Assembly: GCA_031551965.1 (NCBI GenBank)
Contig: JAVBMW010000015.1
Coordinates: forward strand, 1 to 64,000
Length of the DNA stretch: 64,000 bases
Reading direction: 5' to 3'
Source: CALVGQ01 sp031551965
Lineage (GTDB): Bacteria; Bacillota_I; Bacilli_A; Erysipelotrichales; Erysipelotrichaceae
Part shown: piece after piece, positions 18,321 through 26,937 of the stretch
How the letters are laid out: every line of letters starts with the position of its first letter
Position numbering within the stretch: position 1 is the first letter of the stretch
Translations under genes and position numbers: made by a program
The notes under the pieces: generated by a model
The model's database searches: none
What the model was told of the DNA's origin: nothing
What the model saw: only the letters and a program-made list of their open reading frames with translations

Positions 18321-19090
18321 TGAAACTCTTATTTGTCGGTGATGTGGTAGGAAAAGTAGGGCGTAAGATGTTACATGAACATCTGACTTCCTTACAAAAA
18401 AATTACCACATTGATTGTACAATTGTAAATGGAGAAAATGCGGCTCATGGTAAGGGAATTACCAGCCGCATTTATAAAGAGATTTGTTCAGAAAATGTTG
18501 ATATGGTTACAATGGGCAATCATACATTTTCAAAAGGGGAAATCCTTGATTTTATTGATGATGAAGAAAAATTAGTTAAACCTATGAATTTAAATCCAGT
18601 CAATAAAGGAAAAGGTGTTCGAGTTTGTACAATTAACGGGAAATCACTTGCGGTGATTAACTTATGTGGAACTGCATTTATGGATAACGTAGTACGTAGC
18701 CCATTTGAATGCATGGATGAAATCCTTCAAACAGTCAAAGCTGATATGTATTTTGTGGATTTCCATGGTGAGACAACAAGTGAAAAAATAGTCTTTGCCC
18801 ATGTATTTAGTTCAAAATGCATTGGTATCTGTGGCACACATACTCATGTTCAGACCGCTGATGATTGTATTATGAATGGTTGTGGGTTTATAAGTGATGC
18901 CGGGATGTGTGGGGTTTATGATAGTGTTTTAGGACGTGATAAAAATGAAGTGATCAAAAATATGGTCTACCATGAACCTACAAAATATACTGTTGCAGAA
19001 GGAGAAGGAATTTTCTGTGGTGTAGTTATTACAATCGATGATGAAACACTTCGTGCTACACAAATCGAAAGAATACAAATTAGACCTTAA
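18320..19090 (+). CDS. ymdB: YmdB-family metallophosphoesterase
   Basis: This 256-aa protein matches TIGR00282: KLLFVGDVVGKVGR at the start, VNGENAAHGKG, MGNHTFSK and GTHTHVQTADD supply metal ligands. YmdB is a cyclic nucleotide phosphodiesterase (2',3'-cNMP) linked to biofilm and sporulation decisions in Bacillus. It overlaps the rny stop by one base (TAATG), the same neighbour as in Bacillus. Confidence 0.93.
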   Translation: MKLLFVGDVVGKVGRKMLHEHLTSLQKNYHIDCTIVNGENAAHGKGITSRIYKEICSENVDMVTMGNHTFSKGEILDFIDDEEKLVKPMNLNPVNKGKGVRVCTINGKSLAVINLCGTAFMDNVVRSPFECMDEILQTVKADMYFVDFHGETTSEKIVFAHVFSSKCIGICGTHTHVQTADDCIMNGCGFISDAGMCGVYDSVLGRDKNEVIKNMVYHEPTKYTVAEGEGIFCGVVITIDDETLRATQIERIQIRP

Positions 19091-19119
19091 GGCATTGGAT
19101 GAAAATCTGATGCTTTTTA
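19089..19119 (+). terminator. Terminator after ymdB
   Basis: A long stem with G-T pairs and one bulge (AAGGCATTGGAT with ATCTGATGCTT, GAAA loop) is followed by TTTTT. It starts at the ymdB stop codon. Confidence 0.75.
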
Positions 19120-19194
19120 TTAAAAATAATCATTGGCTGACAAAGAATTAAAGCAACATGTTAAAATAAATTTAATTATAAGGAGTATCTATTT

Positions 19195-19587
19195 ATGGAA
19201 CATGCATTTAGATTAACTAAAGGTCAAGATTTGAAAAAAGAAATTGAAAAATATAGTAAAGCTCATAATATTTCAGCAGGTGTCATTGTATGTTGTGTTG
19301 GTTGTGTAGACCAATATAGTTTACGACTCGCAGATGGTAAATCAAAAATAACTAAAATAGAGAATATGGAAATCGTAAGTATTACAGGTACAATAAGTTC
19401 AAATGGCTGTCACATTCATATTTCATTCTCAGATGTCAATGGATTCGTCGTAGGAGGACATTTAATAGAAGGGTGTCTAGTTAATACAACTGCCGAAATT
19501 GTCTTGTGGGAGCTTGAGAAACACCATTTTGAACGTGCATTTGATGAAATGACAGGTTATTATGAACTTGTCATCCATCAGTCATAA
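19195..19587 (+). CDS. PPC/DUF296-domain protein
   Basis: This 130-aa single-domain protein has the PPC (DUF296) pattern: HAFRLTKGQDLKKEIE, GVIVCCVGCVDQYSLRLAD, GTISSNGCHIHISFSD and GGHLIEGCLVNTTAEI. The family forms trimers; in plants it is fused to AT-hooks, and in bacteria its role is unknown. Shine-Dalgarno AAGGAG precedes it. It is placed between ymdB and spoVS, but no shared role is known. Confidence 0.85.
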   Translation: MEHAFRLTKGQDLKKEIEKYSKAHNISAGVIVCCVGCVDQYSLRLADGKSKITKIENMEIVSITGTISSNGCHIHISFSDVNGFVVGGHLIEGCLVNTTAEIVLWELEKHHFERAFDEMTGYYELVIHQS

Positions 19588-19630
19588 ACTGTTTCCCTAA
19601 ACCATACAATAGGGTGAAAGGGGAACAACT

Positions 19631-19894
19631 ATGGAAATATTAAAAGTATCTAGTAAATCAAATCCAAGTAGCGTTGCAGGTGCAATCTATAACTCAATCA
19701 AAGACGTTGATCGTATCGAAATAAATACTGTTGGAGCAGGAGCTCTGAACCAAGCAATCAAAGCTGTAGCCATTGCGAGAGGTTTTTTAGCCCCTATTGG
19801 TATTCATTGTGTTTGCATACCTTCGTTCATGGATGTAGAAATTGATGGAAGTATTAGAACCGCCATAAAAGTGGTTGTAGAGAAAAAAGAATAA
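19631..19894 (+). CDS. spoVS: Stage V sporulation protein S
   Basis: This 87-aa protein matches SpoVS end to end (MEILKVSSKSNPSSVAGAI, GAGALNQAIKAVAIARGFLAP). SpoVS is an Alba-like nucleic-acid-binding protein needed in B. subtilis for normal septation and coat formation. Its position after ymdB and before miaB is the Bacillus order. Its presence suggests, but does not prove, a sporulating ancestor, since spoVS also occurs in non-spore formers. Confidence 0.95.
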   Translation: MEILKVSSKSNPSSVAGAIYNSIKDVDRIEINTVGAGALNQAIKAVAIARGFLAPIGIHCVCIPSFMDVEIDGSIRTAIKVVVEKKE

Positions 19895-19903
19895 TGATAT
19901 AAT
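19875..19903 (+). promoter_or_regulatory. Promoter of the ferredoxin gene
   Basis: TTGTAG, 17 bp, TATAAT with TGA before it (extended -10). The -35 lies inside the 3' end of spoVS. Confidence 0.6.
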
Positions 19904-19929
19904 TACAACAGTGAGAAGGAGGATTTATC

Positions 19930-20103
19930 ATGCCAGTTAGAGTTAATAACGATACTTGTATCGGTTGTGGAGCTTGCACAGGAGTATGCCCAGTTGGAGC
20001 ATTAAGTTTAGGTGCAGATGGAAAAGCAACTTGTGATGAAGGAACATGTATTGATTGCGGTGCTTGCGTAGGAACTTGCCCTACTTCAGCAATCGAACAA
20101 TAA
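19930..20103 (+). CDS. 2[4Fe-4S] ferredoxin
   Basis: This 57-aa protein has two clostridial-type cluster motifs, CIGCGACTGVCP and CIDCGACVGTCP. It begins MPVRVNNDTC after AGAAGGAGGA. Such ferredoxins carry electrons from PFOR to hydrogenase or other acceptors, so the nifJ product is a natural donor. It has its own promoter and a terminator, consistent with independent high expression. Confidence 0.95.
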   Translation: MPVRVNNDTCIGCGACTGVCPVGALSLGADGKATCDEGTCIDCGACVGTCPTSAIEQ

Positions 20104-20123
20104 TCGTACAAACTATGTAAATT

Positions 20124-20155
20124 AAGTTAAGAATATTGTATTCTTAGCTTTTTTT
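20124..20155 (+). terminator. Terminator after the ferredoxin gene
   Basis: AAGTTAAGAAT pairs with ATTCTTAGCTT (one mismatch), followed by seven T. Confidence 0.85.
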
Positions 20156-20177
20156 ATTTTGATCGTAGTACATTGAT

Positions 20178-20206
20178 TTGATTTCAATTGTGAGTAATGT
20201 TATACT
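20178..20206 (+). promoter_or_regulatory. Promoter of miaB
   Basis: TTGATT, 17 bp, TATACT. The predicted start point near 20213 excludes the in-frame start at 20197 and supports ATG 20233. Confidence 0.7.
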
Positions 20207-20232
20207 TCTTGAGTAGTTTAGGAAGTGGAAAT

Positions 20233-21666
20233 ATGGATAAGAAAAATTATAGTTTACCTTCATTTAAAGATGCAAAAGTTAGAACTCGTCAACAGGTTTT
20301 GATTGAAAGAGAACTTTTTAGTATTCCAGATCAAGCAAAAACACTTGGTGTTGGAAGAAAATTCTTTTTAAGAACTTATGGATGTCAGGCTAATGAACGT
20401 GATTCTGAAACAATTGCTGGAATTTTATTTTCAATGGGTTTTGAAAGATGTGAAAATGAAGAAGAGGCAGATTTTATTTTAATGAATACTTGTGCAATTC
20501 GAAAGAATGCAGAAGATAAAGTTTTGGGCGAACTGGGAATGCTTAAAAAACTCAGAAGAAATAATCCTGATCTTTTATTTGGAATCTGTGGATGTATGGC
20601 TCAGGAAGAAGAAATCGTAGATACAATATTAAAGAAATATCGTCATGTTGATTTGATTTTTGGTACTCATAACATTCATCGTTTACCAGTTCTTCTGTAT
20701 AATGCAATGAATGCTAAAGAAAGAACTGTTGAAGTTTACTCCAAAGAAGGAGAAGTAATTGAAAATTTACCTGTGAATCGATTCGGTAAGCATAAAGCTT
20801 GGGTCAATATTATGTATGGATGTGATAAATTTTGTACCTATTGTATTGTGCCCTATACTCGTGGAAAAGAAAGAAGTCGTTTATTTGAAGATATTTTAGA
20901 AGAGATTCAAGAACTAAAAAATCAAGGATATAAAGAAGTAACTTTGCTTGGTCAAAATGTGAATGCCTATGGTAAGGATATTTATGAAGATCGAGGAATG
21001 GCTGAGTTATTAGAAGAAACCGCAAAAATTGGAATTGATCGGATTCGCTTTACGACATCTCATCCTTGGGATTTCAGTGATGAAATGATTGATGTAATCA
21101 GTAAATATGATAATATCATGCCGTTTATTCATTTGCCTGTACAATCTGGTAACAGTGATATTTTAAAGATCATGGGGCGTAGATATACTCGTGAAGACTA
21201 CATAACACTCTATGATAAAATCAAGGCTAAAATGCCACGTGTTGCTTTCTCAACAGATATTATCGTTGGTTTTCCAAATGAAACTGATGAACAATTTAAA
21301 CAGACTCTTGATTTAGTTGATTATTGTAAATTTGATAATGTATTTTCTTTCATTTATAGTCCACGTGAGGGAACACCGGCAGCTAAAATGGAAGATAATA
21401 TACCGCTTGTTGTAAAAGAGGAAAGACTTCAAATTTTAAATGAAAAAATCAATGGTTATACCAATTGGAACAATCAACAATATGTTGGTCGTATCGTTAA
21501 AGTATTAGTCGATGGTACAAGTAAGAAAAATGATCAAGTATACAGTGGTTATACTGAAGAAAACAAACTAGTAAATTTTAAAGGAAGTCATGTTCAAGCA
21601 GGAGATATTGTCTCAGTGAAGATCATTCAAGCTAAATCATGGACTTTGGATGGAGAAATGATTTAA
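20233..21666 (+). CDS. miaB: tRNA-2-methylthio-N6-isopentenyladenosine synthase MiaB
   Basis: The 477-aa radical SAM methylthiotransferase has an N-terminal UPF0004 domain (FLRTYGCQANERDSE with further Cys ligands MNTCAIR and GICGCMAQ), the radical SAM motif CDKFCTYCIVPYTRG (about residues 200-214), and a C-terminal TRAM domain (about 415-477). It adds a methylthio group to i6A37 of tRNAs reading UNN codons, using two Fe-S clusters. It is monocistronic with its own promoter and terminator. Confidence 0.96.
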   Translation: MDKKNYSLPSFKDAKVRTRQQVLIERELFSIPDQAKTLGVGRKFFLRTYGCQANERDSETIAGILFSMGFERCENEEEADFILMNTCAIRKNAEDKVLGELGMLKKLRRNNPDLLFGICGCMAQEEEIVDTILKKYRHVDLIFGTHNIHRLPVLLYNAMNAKERTVEVYSKEGEVIENLPVNRFGKHKAWVNIMYGCDKFCTYCIVPYTRGKERSRLFEDILEEIQELKNQGYKEVTLLGQNVNAYGKDIYEDRGMAELLEETAKIGIDRIRFTTSHPWDFSDEMIDVISKYDNIMPFIHLPVQSGNSDILKIMGRRYTREDYITLYDKIKAKMPRVAFSTDIIVGFPNETDEQFKQTLDLVDYCKFDNVFSFIYSPREGTPAAKMEDNIPLVVKEERLQILNEKINGYTNWNNQQYVGRIVKVLVDGTSKKNDQVYSGYTEENKLVNFKGSHVQAGDIVSVKIIQAKSWTLDGEMI

Positions 21667-21690
21667 AAGCCAAAATATTTTGGCTTTTTT
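21667..21690 (+). terminator. Terminator after miaB
   Basis: AAGCCAAAA and TTTTGGCTT form a perfect stem directly after the stop, ending in a T run. Confidence 0.9.
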
Positions 21691-21726
21691 AATAACATAT
21701 TTTTTAAAATTGTGTACAATAGAAGT

Positions 21727-24435
21727 ATGAAAAAAATATTATTAATTTTACTTATTTTAGTTACTCAATTTTATCCTGTTAAGGCAGAAGAAATAGTTTA
21801 TTCTGTCAAGGATATTTTTACTGATACTTTAGTGGATACTTTTAAAACTTATAAGTCTGCTAAAGCTTTTTATGATGGTGAAAAAAATAATTATGATGAG
21901 CTTGCGATTTTAAAAAATGATAAAATTATTACAGTTGAATTTGGAGTCGTTCGGTTCACAAATGCATGCGATACCAATTATGAGTACATTAACACTTTGA
22001 CAAAAGACAGTGGCTATACTAACGCTTGTTACGGTGCAGATGCGCTTTATTTAGATACGGATGAAACAGGAACCAAAATCACTTTTCTGTTGTCTGGGGC
22101 AATTGGGAATGGACCTATGGCAGGAACAGAAATTATCCCGCTTTCAAGAATAAAGCAATTATCTAGTTATCTTGTCATAGATGGTCGTTTATATCATCAA
22201 ATCAAAACAGATCTAAATAGACAAACTTATGGTGCTCTAGTGGATTTAGGAAAATCTCCTGATTATCTACAAACAGATACAATTTATTTAAGTTATGATG
22301 GGCATTATTTTTATTATGAAGATCAGTTTGCACAAATGAGTACAGATATTCGTAATGATATTCGAGATAATGCGATCAATACAGAGAATCCTTATTTTAA
22401 TTACTATCAATATGTAAGTCATAGAACATTTACCAATGTAGATGTTAAAGATGTACAAGACTATTTTGAAAATACGCTTATGATACAAGGACCAATAAGT
22501 AAGTATAATGATCAAGACAAAGATTCAAGCCATGATATACTTACACAATCTCAATATTACGGACATATTAATTCATTTTATCAAGGTCAAGGTGAATTTG
22601 GAGCGAATGCATTAATGATGCTTGCATTATCAATGAATGAAAGCGCAACAGGAAGAAGTTCGTTAGCCTATACCCGAAATAATTTATTTGGTCATGCAGC
22701 TTATGATAGTAATGTAGAGAAGAATGCATCCCGTTATCTTAATGTGAATAATTCCGTATATAGTCATGCGAAGAATTATATTTCAAAGAGCTATCTCAAT
22801 ATTGAAAAATTTCAATATCATGGTGGTTATTTTGGTGACAAAGCTAGTGGTATGAATGTAAGTTATGCCTCTGATCCTTATTGGGGTGAAAAAGCAGCTC
22901 AGTATTATTTGAAATTGGATGAAACTTTAGGATCAAAAGATTTAAATGCTTATACTCTTGGATTGAAGACAAGTAAAGACGAAATCGCAGTTTATGATAT
23001 GGAAGAAAAAGAATTATATTCAACTTCCAAAGCTTTAATGAGCTTTTTGATATTGGATGAAATGGAAGAGTATTATAAAATACAACTTGATACAGCATTT
23101 TATTCACTTCCTGATCATCCTGATGAATTTAGCTATGATATTAAATCCAATGTTGGACTCGTATTAAAAGAAGATATTGATTTTGTGATGAATGCATCGA
23201 ATATGCTTCAAACGGAAACAATGAATATCAAATACAATGCTGAAGAAGGAACATTTTCAAATCAGACTTCAACATTCATTCTTCAACAACCTTTAGATCA
23301 AAACATACAAGTAGAAGAACCTATTTTAGAGGGATATATTTTTGATTGTTGGATTGAAAAAAATCCTGATAATTGGGATTCTTTATATCAAGAATATACA
23401 GCGACTTATAAAAAAATAATAGAAATAAAAATGAATACACTTCCAGTTCAGGTAATCGAGTATGATAATCGTATTATTATTGAAGGTGGACTTGTCGAAA
23501 TCAAGATGGATGAAGGAAGCAAAATTATTCCGTTAACGACTTCAATGATTTCCGGATATGATTTGAAAACAGAAGGGCAACAAATTGTTACAGTTAATGT
23601 TGCTGGAGCACAAACAAGTTATCCAATTGAGGTAATAATGGAGCTGGATACAAAGCGTACAGAATTAACGACAAGTATTGAAGAAATCATTGCTGAAATG
23701 AGTGAGTTAAGTGATTTTAGTGATGAACAGATACAACAATTGATCAGTTTAAAAGAAGACATGATCAAATACGTTTATCCTTATACAAATTTCAATAATT
23801 TAAGAAAATTGGATGCCATATTTAAAGCAGCATTTTCTCAAAATGTTACAACGGTAATTATCGATAATGACTTGGATATCCAATATTCTGGATTGTACCT
23901 TGCGATTGATTCAAAAACTTTATTAGAAGGTGGATTGTTTAAAGATATAATTCGACTTGATTTAGGAGAAGTTCTTGATGATTCCTATGATTTATTAAAA
24001 AAGGTTGCAGTAGGAAATGGATGGCAAACACATTATAGTTTTGCCTTAACTGGTAAAATGAATGTACATGCTTTAGAACTTGAAGATTACATTTTAGTTT
24101 CGATTCCAAAACCAAATTCGATTGGATCCAATCAAATTGTTTCAGTATTGCAATATATTGATGGTGAGGTAGTTAAACTCGCTACACAACAAACGGATGG
24201 ACGTATTATATTTAAAACAAATCAATTGACGAGTTATATCGTAACGGCAAGGAATTCTACTAATGAATATACTGCTGAAAACATTGTCGAAAATGTCACT
24301 TATGCAGATAATGGATTTAATATCTTTGAATTCTTAATTGTAATTGTAGCGATATGTATAGTTATTATCTTAATAGCGATTCGACTTTTAATCTTTAATA
24401 ACCGAAAAAGCAAAAAGAATAAATCAATAAAATAG
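21727..24435 (+). CDS. Secreted, membrane-anchored endo-beta-N-acetylglucosaminidase
   Basis: This 902-aa protein starts with a signal peptide (MKKILLILLILVTQFYPVKA) and has a glucosaminidase domain around residues 275-400, with the presumed catalytic Glu in LSMNESATGRSSLA. A long beta-rich region follows, and a C-terminal membrane helix (about 865-890) ends in a Lys/Arg tail. Such LytD-like enzymes cut peptidoglycan glycan strands. ATG 21727 is chosen because the signal peptide begins there. It has only a weak AGAAG ribosome site directly before it, and a TACAAT box at 21715 would place the RNA start very close to the ATG. Confidence 0.8.
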   Translation: MKKILLILLILVTQFYPVKAEEIVYSVKDIFTDTLVDTFKTYKSAKAFYDGEKNNYDELAILKNDKIITVEFGVVRFTNACDTNYEYINTLTKDSGYTNACYGADALYLDTDETGTKITFLLSGAIGNGPMAGTEIIPLSRIKQLSSYLVIDGRLYHQIKTDLNRQTYGALVDLGKSPDYLQTDTIYLSYDGHYFYYEDQFAQMSTDIRNDIRDNAINTENPYFNYYQYVSHRTFTNVDVKDVQDYFENTLMIQGPISKYNDQDKDSSHDILTQSQYYGHINSFYQGQGEFGANALMMLALSMNESATGRSSLAYTRNNLFGHAAYDSNVEKNASRYLNVNNSVYSHAKNYISKSYLNIEKFQYHGGYFGDKASGMNVSYASDPYWGEKAAQYYLKLDETLGSKDLNAYTLGLKTSKDEIAVYDMEEKELYSTSKALMSFLILDEMEEYYKIQLDTAFYSLPDHPDEFSYDIKSNVGLVLKEDIDFVMNASNMLQTETMNIKYNAEEGTFSNQTSTFILQQPLDQNIQVEEPILEGYIFDCWIEKNPDNWDSLYQEYTATYKKIIEIKMNTLPVQVIEYDNRIIIEGGLVEIKMDEGSKIIPLTTSMISGYDLKTEGQQIVTVNVAGAQTSYPIEVIMELDTKRTELTTSIEEIIAEMSELSDFSDEQIQQLISLKEDMIKYVYPYTNFNNLRKLDAIFKAAFSQNVTTVIIDNDLDIQYSGLYLAIDSKTLLEGGLFKDIIRLDLGEVLDDSYDLLKKVAVGNGWQTHYSFALTGKMNVHALELEDYILVSIPKPNSIGSNQIVSVLQYIDGEVVKLATQQTDGRIIFKTNQLTSYIVTARNSTNEYTAENIVENVTYADNGFNIFEFLIVIVAICIVIILIAIRLLIFNNRKSKKNKSIK

Positions 24436-24445
24436 AGGAAAAATA

Positions 24446-24970
24446 ATGGGAAATATAGTATCCGCAACACTAAAAGACATCGATGAAATAGCTGAATTAT
24501 ATGATGTTTTAAATGATTATTTAGAAATGAATACGAATTATTCTGGGTGGATCAAAGGGGTTTATCCAGTTAGAGAAGTAGCTGAAGATGCACTTAATGA
24601 GAATTCGTTATTTGTTTATAAAGATAATGATAAGATTCTTGGATCAATAATCTTAAATCATCATCAAGAAGAAGCTTATTTTGAATGTGAATGGGGAGTT
24701 GAGGCAAATGATGATCAAGTCATCGTTGTTCACACTCTTGTTGTTCATCCACAATATATGAAAAGAGGAGTTTCTTCAAAAATGTTGGAGTTTGCGAAGG
24801 ATTATGCAAAACTTAATAATATAAAAACAATTCGACTGGATGTTGCGGTTCAAAATGAACCTGCTATTTCGTTGTATGAGAAATTAGGTTTTAAATATGT
24901 TGCGACAGTTGACTTGGGTTTAAACTATGAACATTTGAAATTGTTTAGATTATATGAACTCATTATTTAA
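24446..24970 (+). CDS. GNAT family N-acetyltransferase
   Basis: This 174-aa protein has the GNAT acetyl-CoA pattern VHTLVVHPQYMKRGVSSKML (Q/R-x2-G-x-G/S, about residues 92-111), then the family's IRLDVAVQNEPAISLYEKLGFKYVAT. It acetylates an unknown amine. It is the last host gene before the prophage, 10 bp behind the glucosaminidase gene. Confidence 0.85.
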   Translation: MGNIVSATLKDIDEIAELYDVLNDYLEMNTNYSGWIKGVYPVREVAEDALNENSLFVYKDNDKILGSIILNHHQEEAYFECEWGVEANDDQVIVVHTLVVHPQYMKRGVSSKMLEFAKDYAKLNNIKTIRLDVAVQNEPAISLYEKLGFKYVATVDLGLNYEHLKLFRLYELII

Positions 24971-24995
24971 GTAAAGGGAAAAATTTTTAAAAAAA

Positions 24996-25018
24996 GCGTT
25001 AGACATAATGTCTAACGC
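24996..25018. terminator. Bidirectional terminator at the host/prophage border
   Basis: A perfect 11-1-11 palindrome, GCGTTAGACAT/ATGTCTAACGC, is flanked by A-rich sequence on the left and T-rich on the right. It closes the host GNAT gene. Confidence 0.85.
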
Positions 25019-25030
25019 ATATTTTCTCAC

Positions 25031-25050
25031 TGGCAGGGGTGGAGAGGATT
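25031..25050. other. Candidate attL core resembling a tRNA 3' end
   Basis: A GC-rich 20-mer stands out in AT-rich DNA between the host terminator and the integrase gene. Read on the minus strand it is AATCCTCTCCACCCCTGCCA, ending in CCA like the T-arm and acceptor end of a tRNA. No rest of a tRNA is found beside it, which would fit a duplicated attachment core with the intact tRNA at the far end. Speculative. Confidence 0.25.
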
Positions 25051-25167
25051 ATACACAGTGAATGATTTCCATTACTTATCAATAGTTAAAATAATGCTTA
25101 TTTAAAGGCTTATCTTGAACTTCCGATATTTAGTGAATTATCATCAAATATCAATAAATAGTACTTC

Positions 25168-25189
25168 TTTCGGGCGAATTTCGGGCGAA
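25168..25189. repeat. Tandem 11-bp repeats beside int
   Basis: TTTCGGGCGAA occurs twice back to back, 5 bp from the int stop codon. The site is suited to bind the N-terminal arm-binding domain of the integrase. Confidence 0.55.
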
Positions 25190-25194
25190 TTTAA

Positions 25195-26340
25195 TCAAGT
25201 AAGAATTCGATTTTTTATAGCTTCTTCTTTGTCTTTTATTCTGGACCGATCATACGAAAATGTCATTGCTAAATTGTTATGACCCATAAGCTCCATTACA
25301 GTTTTGGTATCAGTTCCCATATCCAATAAATCGATCGTAAACTGATGACGCATGTCATAGCGTACAAACTTGATCCCTTCATCTTTACAAACTCTACCGA
25401 TTTTGTTTGATACATTATTTGTATTAAATAGATCACCTTTATGATCTAAGAACAGTAGATCAGTTACTACTTCATCACAAAGATCCTTTAATACTGTTTC
25501 AACCAGTTCGTTCATCGGAACTATTCTTTTTGAAAGTTCGGTTTTAGTATCACGAAGGGTAACTAAATTCTCTTCATCAGATCCAACTTCTCTCCAAAGG
25601 TTGATAATATGTTTTTCAAAATCTATATCATTCCTGCTTAAAGCAAGAACCTCTCCAGGGCGCAATCCTGTACCGTATCCAACGAGTAATGACTTTATGA
25701 TAACTTCTGTATCATACATATGTCTTGGTTGATGTGAGGAGTGTTTTCTTAAGGCTTGGATGACTTGCTCAAGGGTGGCATACGAGGTTGTAACATCACG
25801 TTTTGCTCTTGGTTTTCTTGATTTAGGAATTTCAATATAATCTGCAGGACTAGCGTCAATCAGCTCATCAATGATTGCGGCTTGAAATATCTTTTTCCAT
25901 ATTGTATATACCTCACTAAGGGTAGCTTGGCTAGCTCCGGCTTTTACTGCAGCATTCAAACAGTTAATGATGTCTGATCTTTTAATCTCTCTAAAGTTCT
26001 GTGTTCCGTATTCATTACGAATATAAGTGTTGAATCGTTTGTTAGCTTTTTTAATGGTACCTTTAGTTCTCATGATCAAAACATTACTTCGGTTGAACAT
26101 TTCAAAAACAGTGAAATTGGCTTGCTTTTTAGCAGTTTCTTGTTGCTTAACCTTTTTCATGTGATGATCACGATTATATAAAGCAGCTTCATAAGCTTCT
26201 TGTCTAGAACCATAGTCCTTTTCAGCAAACAGTTTTATATATTCGGTTCCGTCCTTATAAGGAATTCTTACATAAAAAGTAGAACGTTTGGTTCGTTTGG
26301 AGACTCGCTCCTGGATATACAATGTTTTCTTTACTGCCAT
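25195..26340 (-). CDS. int: Tyrosine site-specific integrase
   Basis: This 381-aa phage integrase has an N-terminal arm-binding domain (about residues 10-60), a SAM-like core-binding domain (about 70-170), and a catalytic domain (190-380). Catalytic residues are Arg in GTGLRPGEVL, Lys of the TKTELSKR turn, Arg-His in DMRHQF, His in LMGHNNL and Tyr in MTFSYDRS. The usual first His of the HxxR box is Tyr here (RYDMRH). AGGAGG precedes the start. It mediates integration at the nearby attachment site. Confidence 0.93.
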   Translation of the reverse strand: MAVKKTLYIQERVSKRTKRSTFYVRIPYKDGTEYIKLFAEKDYGSRQEAYEAALYNRDHHMKKVKQQETAKKQANFTVFEMFNRSNVLIMRTKGTIKKANKRFNTYIRNEYGTQNFREIKRSDIINCLNAAVKAGASQATLSEVYTIWKKIFQAAIIDELIDASPADYIEIPKSRKPRAKRDVTTSYATLEQVIQALRKHSSHQPRHMYDTEVIIKSLLVGYGTGLRPGEVLALSRNDIDFEKHIINLWREVGSDEENLVTLRDTKTELSKRIVPMNELVETVLKDLCDEVVTDLLFLDHKGDLFNTNNVSNKIGRVCKDEGIKFVRYDMRHQFTIDLLDMGTDTKTVMELMGHNNLAMTFSYDRSRIKDKEEAIKNRILT

Positions 26341-26364
26341 GTTTTCTTTTCCTCCTAAAATGTG

Positions 26365-26449
26365 TATAATAGGAGCATAACAAAAGGGAAAACTGCCAAG
26401 TTTTAATTTGTTATGCCCGTCACTCCAATTGCCGTTGGGGTGATTTTTA
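26365..26449 (+). ncRNA. Candidate small RNA upstream of and antisense to the int leader
   Basis: The gap between int and the next gene holds a TATAAT (26365-26370), a branched hairpin (GCATAACAAA/TTTGTTATGC, 26375-26416, enclosing AAAACT-GCCA-AGTTTT), and a terminator hairpin TCACTCCAA/TTGGGGTGA (26420-26443) with TTTTT on the plus strand. Together they would give a structured RNA of about 75 nt, opposite in direction to int. No coding frame is seen. The -35 (TTTTCT, 17-bp spacing) is weak. Confidence 0.45.
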
Positions 26450-26472
26450 TGTGGTTAAAAATTTAGTAGCTT

Positions 26473-26937
26473 TTAATTTGAATTTTCCTTTTGTTTTTCA
26501 GGACTGTTTTTTTCTATTTTCTTCATAATTGAACCAACAGACGCTGCTGTAATTCCAGCAAATATATTTATTGAAAGAAAGACTTGAGTTAAGCAGGTTT
26601 CATATGTTACTTGAAAGCGAACTTTGAACATTTCGTAAATAGACCCTGCTATAATGAAAGCAAAACAATTTAAAAGAACAATAGCGAAAATAATGAGTGA
26701 AATATACATCATTATAGTATAAATAGTTGATGAACTTTCATTATCTTCTTTTATACTTTTATACATTAGCATTGCAATTACATAAATCGCTGTAATGAAA
26801 CAAGTGCTAAGAAAAGAGAAATTATAAAAATTTTCATTAACGCTAATCCAAGAAATTGATATGAAAACAACAGGCAAAATTATAATACTTATAAAAAATG
26901 TAAAACCACTTAACAACTTATTGATGTATTTTTTCAT
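26473..26937 (-). CDS. Four-helix membrane protein of the lysogeny module
   Basis: This 154-aa protein has about four hydrophobic segments (about residues 8-30, 40-58, 74-100, 115-138) and a charged tail (KKIEKNSPEKQKEN). It overlaps the ImmA gene start/stop (ATGA), so the two are co-translated. No family is recognised. Membrane proteins in this place often act in superinfection exclusion, which is only a guess here. Confidence 0.6.
   Translation of the reverse strand: MKKYINKLLSGFTFFISIIILPVVFISISWISVNENFYNFSFLSTCFITAIYVIAMLMYKSIKEDNESSSTIYTIMMYISLIIFAIVLLNCFAFIIAGSIYEMFKVRFQVTYETCLTQVFLSINIFAGITAASVGSIMKKIEKNSPEKQKENSN

Noticed and set aside
25031..25110. Complete tRNA gene on the minus strand
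   Set aside because: Only the 3'-end-like part is present; no matching acceptor, D or anticodon arm is found.
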